Positions 23,119 through 27,894 of a stretch of 27,894 bases of DNA are shown here, piece by piece (the stretch's first letter is position 1; the number at the start of each line of letters is the position of its first letter). Both the position numbers and the translations under genes were made by a program. The stretch covers positions 1 through 27,894 of the forward strand of contig JAKQOH010000086.1 in NCBI GenBank assembly GCA_029565415.1, given 5' to 3'. Below the pieces are notes generated by a model. It was not told where the DNA came from and did no database searches. It saw nothing but the letters and a program-made list of their open reading frames with translations. Source of the stretch: Candidatus Rifleibacteriota bacterium (GTDB taxonomy: Bacteria; Riflebacteria; Ozemobacteria; Ozemobacterales; Ozemobacteraceae).

Positions 23119-24492
23119 TCAGGCCTTGCCGAAATAGAGCTCGCGGCTGCGGCAGTTCTGCAGCCGGACGATCTCGGACAGCTCGTCGTCGCTGAACCGG
23201 GTGAACTTGCCGTCGTTGATCAGCAGCTCGCCGTGGACGACCGACAGATCGACCGTGTCGACGGCACAGAAGATGAGCGCTGCGAGCGGGTCGGTCGAAC
23301 TTCCGGCCTGGCGCAGGGAATCAAGCCGGAAACCGACGAAATCGGCCTCGAAGCCGGGCTGGAGCAGACCGATGTCGTCACGGCCGAGGATCTTCGCACC
23401 GCCCAGCGTTCCCATCTTCAGCACGTCCTTCGCGGTGATGCATTTGGCGCCGTTCTTCACGCGCTGCAGCAGGAGGGCGTTGCGCACCTCGAGCATCATG
23501 TTCGAGCAGTCGTTGCTCGCCGACCCGTCGACCGCGATACCGACCGGAACGCCGGCCTTCTGATACTCGACGACGGGAGCGATGCCCGACCCGAGACGCA
23601 TGTTGCTCGTCGGGCAGTGGGCGACACCGCCCTGAGCCTTCGCCATGCGCGGAATCTCGGTTCCCGAGATATGCACGCAATGCGCGTAGAACGAGTTGCC
23701 GTCCATCCATTCGAGTTGCTCCATCAGCTCGAACGGCCGGCAGCCGTACATCTTGATGCAGAAATCATCCTCGTCGTGCGTCTCGGCCAGGTGGGTGTGG
23801 CACTTGAGGCCGTTTTTGTTGGCGTACCGCTTGGCCTCGACCATCAGCTCCTTCGTCACCGAGAAGGGGGAACACGGGGCCACGACGATGCGGGTCATGC
23901 CGCCCGGCTGCGCTTCGTGAACCTTCTTCACGAGCCGGTCCGTCTCCTCCATGATGACGGCTTCGGTCTGCACGACGGAATCCGGGGGCAGGCCGCCGTC
24001 CTTCTTCGAACGCGACATGCTGCCGCGGCACAGATGGAACCGGAGGCCGGCCCGCTTCGCCGCCTCGACCTGGCGCTCATACAGGTGCGACTGGCCGGCC
24101 GGAACGAGATACGAATGGTCGACGGCCGTCGTGCAGCCGCTCTTGAGCAGCTCGAGCGCGGCGACCGTGGTCGACAGGTGAAAATCCTCGGCCGTCAGCT
24201 TGGCCCACAGCGGATACAGATTGATGAGCCATTCGAACAGTTCGGCGTCCTGCACCTTGGGAAAGTTCCGCGTGAGCGTCTGGTAGAAGTGATGGTGCGT
24301 GTTCACCAGGCCCGGAATAACGATCATTCCTTCGCCGGAGATGGAACGCGCGCTTCCCGACTTCGATGCGAGTTCGGCAGCCGGGCCGACGGCGGCAATC
24401 TTCGTGCCCTCGACGAGCAGGGAGACATGTTCCAGGACCGGAGCGTCGCCGCCGGCCCAGAAATAGCTGATATCTTTGATGAACAGGTTCAT
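23119..24492 (-). CDS. 8-oxoguanine deaminase-like amidohydrolase
   Basis: 457-residue amidohydrolase that should turn 8-oxoguanine into urate and ammonia (or deaminate a related purine), feeding the purine pathway encoded next to it. Metal and active-site residues: H66-H67-H68 in NTHHHFYQTLTRN, H232/H234 and E237 in CHTHLAETHDEDDFC, H271 in AHCVHI, D322 in VDGSASND. The segments SGCTTAVDHSYLVP and AHCPTSNMRLGSGIAPV are those of 8-oxoguanine deaminases rather than of guanine deaminase. The ATG at 24492 has GGAGG seven bases upstream; an ATG six bases earlier is too close. A TAGAAT -10-like box is at 24528-24533. It is the first gene of the cluster in direction of transcription, separated from ssnA by 429 bases. 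Confidence 0.88.
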   Translation of the reverse strand: MNLFIKDISYFWAGGDAPVLEHVSLLVEGTKIAAVGPAAELASKSGSARSISGEGMIVIPGLVNTHHHFYQTLTRNFPKVQDAELFEWLINLYPLWAKLTAEDFHLSTTVAALELLKSGCTTAVDHSYLVPAGQSHLYERQVEAAKRAGLRFHLCRGSMSRSKKDGGLPPDSVVQTEAVIMEETDRLVKKVHEAQPGGMTRIVVAPCSPFSVTKELMVEAKRYANKNGLKCHTHLAETHDEDDFCIKMYGCRPFELMEQLEWMDGNSFYAHCVHISGTEIPRMAKAQGGVAHCPTSNMRLGSGIAPVVEYQKAGVPVGIAVDGSASNDCSNMMLEVRNALLLQRVKNGAKCITAKDVLKMGTLGGAKILGRDDIGLLQPGFEADFVGFRLDSLRQAGSSTDPLAALIFCAVDTVDLSVVHGELLINDGKFTRFSDDELSEIVRLQNCRSRELYFGKA

Positions 24493-24527
24493 TCCCATTC
24501 CTCCGTGGTGGTTTGTTTCAAGCCCCG

Positions 24528-24533
24528 ATTCTA
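24528..24533 (-). promoter_or_regulatory. Possible -10 of the 8-oxoguanine deaminase gene
   Basis: Minus-strand TAGAAT, 36 bases before the ATG; the hexamer 17 bases upstream (TGCCCG) is a poor -35, so an activator may be required. The rest of the gap, 24534-24847, shows only the repeat arm at 24685-24712. Confidence 0.3.
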
Positions 24534-24684
24534 CCACAGACCCGCCCCTCCGGGCACCCGCCATCCGAACATCCGCACCGAAAAAGAGCCGGTTCGTCAC
24601 TCCGATGCTCCGTTGAACTATTCCCCGGTTTCAGGAATGCATCCGCAAAGGGAGGTCTGATGAACCGAAGGTTCTCTGGATTTT

Positions 24685-24712
24685 ATCTGCGCCATCTGCG
24701 TCATCTGTGGAT
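24685..24712. repeat. Single arm of the CGCAGATGACACAGATG repeat, copy 2
   Basis: Reverse complement matches the left arm at 22951-22978 in 25 of 28 positions. No second arm is close by, so it is a half element or a decayed copy. A 23-codon frame with a good ribosome site (24661-24732) crosses it but looks incidental. Confidence 0.75.
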
Positions 24713-24847
24713 CGGTAGGCTTGTGCGATGAGCGCAGCAGGTGGATAGGTCAACGGGCAGGAAACTCCGGGGCGATTCCAGGAGTTTCCGACACCGTTCC
24801 GTTCCGCTGCCGTGCTTCGCCTGAGGCCGTGGACCATGGGGTTGGGA

Positions 24848-24876
24848 TTGACCGGACCTGGGGGTTGTGCTAGACT
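24848..24876 (+). promoter_or_regulatory. Promoter of the TlpA-like gene
   Basis: -35 TTGACC (24848-24853), 17-base spacer, -10 TAGACT (24871-24876). Start expected near 24883, about 29 bases before the ATG at 24912, with AAGGAG in between. Confidence 0.75.
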
Positions 24877-24911
24877 TCGCGCAACACCTGGTTCAAGGAG
24901 TGTCAGACGAC

Positions 24912-25502
24912 ATGATGAAGCGGATCTTCAGGACGTTCTGCGGCGCGGGAATCGCGGCCGGCCTTCTGGTGAGTGCCCCCCTGGCGACGCAAGCCGCCGA
25001 GAGCAAGGATCCTACGAGCATGGTCAGCATCGGTGGCGATGCCGCAACGGCGGCGGAGCCTGAAGTCGAGCTGAAGATCGGTGATCCGGCTCCTGAATTC
25101 TCCCTGCCGAATCTCGTCACCGACAAGATGGAAAGCCTGAAGGATTACGCGGGCAAGCCCATCATCCTGTTCTTCATCCAGAGCGCCTGCTACTCCTGCC
25201 TCCAGGAAGCGAAAGCCCTCAAGACCCTCAAGGAACAGAACCCCGGCGTCGAAGTCCTTGCCGTCGGCGTCGACCTGCTCGGCAAGCCGATGCTGGTCTC
25301 CTGGGCCGCGCACAATAACATCAACTATCCGGTCCTGCTCGACCCGATCTTCTCGGTTCCCGAAAAATACGGCTTCACGTTCACCCCCAGCTCTGTCGTG
25401 ATCGACAAGGCGGGCAAGATCGCCATGATCCACGCCGGCTATCGGCCCCAGGATCTCAAGCTGTTCGAGGACAAGATCAAGGAACTCCTCCAGCAGAAGT
25501 GA
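24912..25502 (+). CDS. TlpA/ResA-like exported thiol-disulfide protein
   Basis: 196 residues with a signal peptide (basic MMKR, hydrophobic 10-25, cleavage near TQA-A). The mature part has the AhpC/TSA-redoxin layout: KIGDPAPEFSLPNL (start strand), the CXXC pair C93-Y-S-C96 in QSACYSCLQEA, a middle insert typical of TlpA, and the cis-proline segment FTFTPSSVVID followed by GKIAMIHAGY. It should reduce or exchange disulfides outside the inner membrane, e.g. in cytochrome c maturation or repair. The ATG at 24912 is preferred (AAGGAG 11 bases upstream). It is monocistronic: own promoter before and a strong terminator just after. Partner not shown. Confidence 0.9.
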   Translation: MMKRIFRTFCGAGIAAGLLVSAPLATQAAESKDPTSMVSIGGDAATAAEPEVELKIGDPAPEFSLPNLVTDKMESLKDYAGKPIILFFIQSACYSCLQEAKALKTLKEQNPGVEVLAVGVDLLGKPMLVSWAAHNNINYPVLLDPIFSVPEKYGFTFTPSSVVIDKAGKIAMIHAGYRPQDLKLFEDKIKELLQQK

Positions 25503-25508
25503 AGTGTT

Positions 25509-25536
25509 CACGGCCCCCGATCTTTCGGGGGCCGTG
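25509..25536 (+). terminator. Terminator of the TlpA-like gene
   Basis: Perfect 12-bp stem CACGGCCCCCGA / TCGGGGGCCGTG around a TCTT loop, starting seven bases after the stop. The following tail TCATTCC is only weakly T-rich, but the hairpin is very stable. Confidence 0.8.
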
Positions 25537-25594
25537 TCATTCCGGCACCTTGAGCAGCCCCGCACGGCGTGCGTGGTTTTGTGATGCAATACAG

Positions 25595-25600
25595 TATAAT
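25595..25600 (+). promoter_or_regulatory. -10 box for the GAF-PAS operon
   Basis: Consensus TATAAT in an AT-rich patch, 35 bases before the TTG start; no good -35 lies 16-18 bases upstream, so it may need an activator or another sigma factor. Confidence 0.5.
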
Positions 25601-25635
25601 ACGATAAAATATATTTGAATCGTGCGGAGGAAGTG

Positions 25636-27138
25636 TTGCCTGAGACGGGAAAGGGCAGAGGAGCCACCCTCACGACGGCCCAGGTCGAGATCCTGATTGC
25701 GACGTGGCGTCAGATCTGTGTCGAAGAGCACCTCGAGGGCATCTACACGCTGCTTGTCGAATCGGCCCGCAAGCTCACCGAGGCGGAACACGCATCGATT
25801 GCCCTGATCGAGGAGAGCAAGCTCCGGTTTGTCGGCTCGACGCGGGATGATCATGCGCGCCGCGGCGCCATCGCCATTCCGCTCGGCTCGGGCATTCCCG
25901 GCAAGGTCGCCCAGGACGGAATCGGTCGCCGGATCGAGAGCGGCGGCTATATCAGCCCCGTCTCGCAGGTCGCAGCCCCGCCGCCTGGCACGCAGGAGCA
26001 CAGTTCGATGGCCTGCGTTCCCCTCAAGGTGCGGGACGAGATCATCGGCACCATTCAGGTGTACAACCGCATCGGGGCTTCGAAATTCGACGAATCCGAC
26101 CTCGAGGCCCTCCAGGTGCTTGCCGACCACTCGTCCGTCACGGTCGAGCGGCTGCGCCTGCAGAAAAACCTGGTGATCGAATCCAGCCGCGTGAGGGGTA
26201 TCTTCCAGGCACTCACCGACGGCATCATGGTTGTCGATACGGCAGGCAATCCGATCCTGTACAACCAGGCGGTCGAGTCGATGTTCTTCCCCGAAGGAAA
26301 GCAGAATTATGCGCTCTCCACCTACATCAGCAACGTCATCCGGACAGGGGAGGCTGCGGGGGGCTCATCCGAAGTCGTTCTGCTCAAACCGCACGAAATG
26401 ATCCTCTCGAACCGGTTCGTCACGCTGCGCGAAGCCGACGGGAAGGCGGCCGAAGTCATCGTCTCGATCCGCAACATTTCCGACCAGCGCGCCATTGAGC
26501 GGCGATTCTCCCAGTTTTATGCCCTGATGCTTCATCATCATAACCGGCTCGTGGCCAAAACCTGGAAACACCGTAAGAAAGCTTCGGTCCGCAAGCTGCT
26601 GCGCCGCCAGCGGGAGTCGATGCGACACCTCATTTCCCTGACCGAACTGAAAAGCGGCCCCCTCCGGATCGAACGGGGCAACTGCAGCCTCACGGATCTG
26701 TATACCCGTGTTCGTGACCGGTTCGTGAAGCAGTTCGCAAAAGCCCAGATCCATCTCGACGATTCCGGCCTGCTGGCGCATGGCCAGATTGCAGGTCGAT
26801 TCGACCGCGGCCGGATGCTCCAGATGTTCCGCACGTTGTTCCGAAAGGCACGGAGCGTTCTGGCGGGGGGGGGCCGGCATGTCTGGCGCGCGACCACGAC
26901 GCCCGGCCACGTGGAGATCTTTATCCATCTTGAGGGCGATGGCGTGCGGGAGCGGATTCCCGAGGACATCCTCGACTGGAATGCCCAGGTGGACCGGATC
27001 CTGTCCGGGGAAAGTTCCGCTCTCGACCTCGATCTGGCGTTTCTGAGTCACGTGGTGCATGCCCACAAGGGGACGATCGCCATCTGCCGGGATGCCGAAC
27101 GAGAGGTGACCATCAGGGTCGCCCTCCCGCTGGAGTGA
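25636..27138 (+). CDS. GAF-PAS signalling protein with degenerate histidine-kinase core
   Basis: 500 residues, cytoplasmic. GAF domain about 15-178 (LLVESARKLTEAEHASIALIEE ... MACVPLKVRDEIIGTIQVYNR). PAS domain about 185-290 (GIFQALTDGIMVVDTAGNPILYNQAVESMF). Next a helical region with HHHNRLVAKTWKHRKK, where a HisKA phosphohelix would lie, then an HATPase-like tail. In that tail the N-box is absent and the last motif reads LDLDLAFLSHVVHAHKGTIAI, keeping the shape of the kinase end (glycines for ATP lost). It is thus probably not an active kinase. The TTG at 25636 has GGAGG five bases upstream; the longer frame starting at 25615 has none. It lies 4 bases before an RsbW-like gene, suggesting it controls that ATPase. 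Confidence 0.83.
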   Translation: MPETGKGRGATLTTAQVEILIATWRQICVEEHLEGIYTLLVESARKLTEAEHASIALIEESKLRFVGSTRDDHARRGAIAIPLGSGIPGKVAQDGIGRRIESGGYISPVSQVAAPPPGTQEHSSMACVPLKVRDEIIGTIQVYNRIGASKFDESDLEALQVLADHSSVTVERLRLQKNLVIESSRVRGIFQALTDGIMVVDTAGNPILYNQAVESMFFPEGKQNYALSTYISNVIRTGEAAGGSSEVVLLKPHEMILSNRFVTLREADGKAAEVIVSIRNISDQRAIERRFSQFYALMLHHHNRLVAKTWKHRKKASVRKLLRRQRESMRHLISLTELKSGPLRIERGNCSLTDLYTRVRDRFVKQFAKAQIHLDDSGLLAHGQIAGRFDRGRMLQMFRTLFRKARSVLAGGGRHVWRATTTPGHVEIFIHLEGDGVRERIPEDILDWNAQVDRILSGESSALDLDLAFLSHVVHAHKGTIAICRDAEREVTIRVALPLE

Positions 27139-27142
27139 GCCG

Positions 27143-27613
27143 ATGACACCGCTGAAAACGGGATACCAGCGTCGGCGCTATGCCTTCGACGAGGTGGTTC
27201 GGCTTCCAAGCAGCATGTCCGAGATCGGGAAGATCCGCGATCGCGTTGCGGAGCGGCTCGAGAAGCTGGGGTACGCGCCCCGTCTGACGATGAACGTTTC
27301 TCTCGCGCTCGAAGAGGCGATGGCCAACGCCATCGATCACGGCAGCCTCATGGGACAGAAGGTGATCGAGGTGGGAATGACGGTCAGCGAGACCTGCTGC
27401 ATCCTCCAGGTGACGGATTTCGGCGGCATCACCTTCAACCCCGAGTATTTCGAGAAGCTCGCCGAAGTGAAAGACTGGGGAAAAGGCGGCCGCGGGATTT
27501 TTCTCATCAAGCGCCTGATGGATGAAGTCTACTACTTCTTTCACCCTGAGAAGAGTACATCGGTGGTCATGATCAAATACAGGGAAGGACCCTCTCAGAC
27601 AAGGATCGGGTGA
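27143..27613 (+). CDS. RsbW/SpoIIAB-like HATPase (anti-sigma or kinase switch protein)
   Basis: 156-residue stand-alone GHKL ATPase (HATPase_c_2). The N-box is LALEEAMANAIDHG (E57/E58, N62), the G1 box VTDFGGITFN (D92, G94-G95), and the G2 box GKGGRGIFLIKRLMDEV (113-129). These are the ATP-binding marks of RsbW-type serine kinases that bind a sigma factor or an anti-anti-sigma (STAS) protein. ATG at 27143 with GGAG seven bases upstream, just after the preceding stop (27138), so it is co-transcribed with the GAF-PAS protein. No STAS protein, PP2C phosphatase or sigma gene is in view; they may be elsewhere. Confidence 0.9.
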   Translation: MTPLKTGYQRRRYAFDEVVRLPSSMSEIGKIRDRVAERLEKLGYAPRLTMNVSLALEEAMANAIDHGSLMGQKVIEVGMTVSETCCILQVTDFGGITFNPEYFEKLAEVKDWGKGGRGIFLIKRLMDEVYYFFHPEKSTSVVMIKYREGPSQTRIG

Positions 27614-27636
27614 TCCCTGGGCTGCAATATTCTGGG

Positions 27637-27665
27637 CGGGCCCGGTGAGTACCCCGGCCGGCCCG
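27637..27665 (+). terminator. Possible terminator after the RsbW-like gene
   Basis: CGGGCC (27637-27642) and GGCCCG (27660-27665) form a stem with inner GC pairs; an outer CTGCA/TGCAG pair is also present. A smaller stem GGATC-GGGT-GATCC overlaps the stop codon (27603-27616). No T run follows, so this is a weak call. Confidence 0.4.
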
Positions 27666-27756
27666 GATGCAGGGTGGAAGGTACACCGGATATGGGGCCG
27701 ACGAAGAAATTGTTGGGGCCTCGAAGCCGATGAATACAGGGATTGCGTGGCTCCGG

Positions 27757-27806
27757 AAAAAATTCAAAAAAAGGGTGTTGACTCCGGGGACGAAGGCTGG
27801 TAATAT
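27757..27806 (+). promoter_or_regulatory. Strong rRNA-type promoter with UP element
   Basis: A 16-base A-rich tract (27757-27772, AAAAAATTCAAAAAAA) lies right before -35 TTGACT (27778-27783), spacer 17, -10 TAATAT (27801-27806). With a start near 27813 the tract falls at about -41 to -56, the standard place for the RNA polymerase alpha contact. The transcript begins with a small stem GAGGT-CACAA-ACCTC and a GCTCATTGAGAAC sequence near 27858, like boxA-type leaders. Between 27666 and 27756 I see no gene. The driven gene starts beyond the window. Confidence 0.72.
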
Positions 27807-27894
27807 AGACCCTACCAACGAGGTCACAAACCTCCGCGGAACCGATCGAAAGACCGGTGCTCATTGAGAACAAGATCGAGGGACCAAGGAAGAC

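Noticed and set aside
24661..24732. 23-codon frame with a good GGGAGG ribosome site
   Set aside because: The coding part is mostly the palindromic repeat arm (repeated LRHLRHL), so the frame is likely incidental.
1..27894. CRISPR arrays, tRNA or rRNA genes, integrases or transposases
   Set aside because: No regularly spaced repeats, no cloverleaf-like gene and no recombinase motifs were seen; the only hint is the rRNA-type promoter at the right edge.

Overview
The window is about 28 kb of GC-rich bacterial DNA. It carries about 20 real genes, most with strong Shine-Dalgarno sites, and several promoters of the sigma-70 type (TTGAC-like and TATAAT-like boxes 17 bases apart). The TolC-type outer-membrane protein at the left edge points to a diderm cell. 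A von Willebrand protein with a pilin-like segment, a HEAT-repeat transporter fusion, many palindromic repeats and a selenium-linked purine cluster suggest an uncultured lineage, perhaps of the Riflebacteria/Ozemobacteria kind. That placement is a guess from gene style only.

Layout. 1-2786: the 3' end of a tolC-like efflux gene, then a visibly AT-richer islet with a VapBC toxin-antitoxin pair and a solitary ribbon-helix-helix regulator, closed on the right by a second, diverged copy of the last 39 codons of tolC. 2787-8368 (minus): a tightly overlapping operon encoding a Cache-HAMP membrane sensor without output domain, an MFS/NTT-like transporter fused to HEAT repeats, a membrane-anchored PhnD-like binding protein and a SpoU-type RNA methyltransferase. 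8407-12014 (minus): a VIT-vWA-pilin-like fusion protein and a membrane coiled-coil protein. 12331-17218: a DnaQ-like exonuclease, a DUF3006-like small protein, an unknown protein, a secreted propeller-like protein, a secreted SH3b-SH3b-C39 peptidase-like protein and a 2H phosphoesterase.

17486-24492 (minus): a nitrogen/purine catabolic cluster transcribed in the order 8-oxoguanine deaminase, ssnA, ygeY, carbamate kinase (arcC) and a fold-type-II PLP enzyme. It resembles the anaerobic urate/purine (yge-ssnA) clusters of enterobacteria and clostridia. The usual diaminopropionate ammonia-lyase position is taken by a longer, different PLP enzyme, and ygeW, hyuA and xdh are not in the window. ssnA has a near-consensus promoter, a hairpin at the predicted RNA 5' end and a leader of about 170 nt. 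Palindromic repeats separate the cluster into blocks.

24848-27894 (plus): a TlpA-like lipoprotein/periplasmic thioredoxin with its own promoter and terminator, then a GAF-PAS protein with a decayed kinase core followed 4 nt later by an RsbW-like ATPase, which looks like a switch of the partner/anti-sigma type. The window ends in an exceptionally strong promoter with an UP element and a structured leader; the style is that of an rRNA operon, whose genes would lie beyond the right edge.
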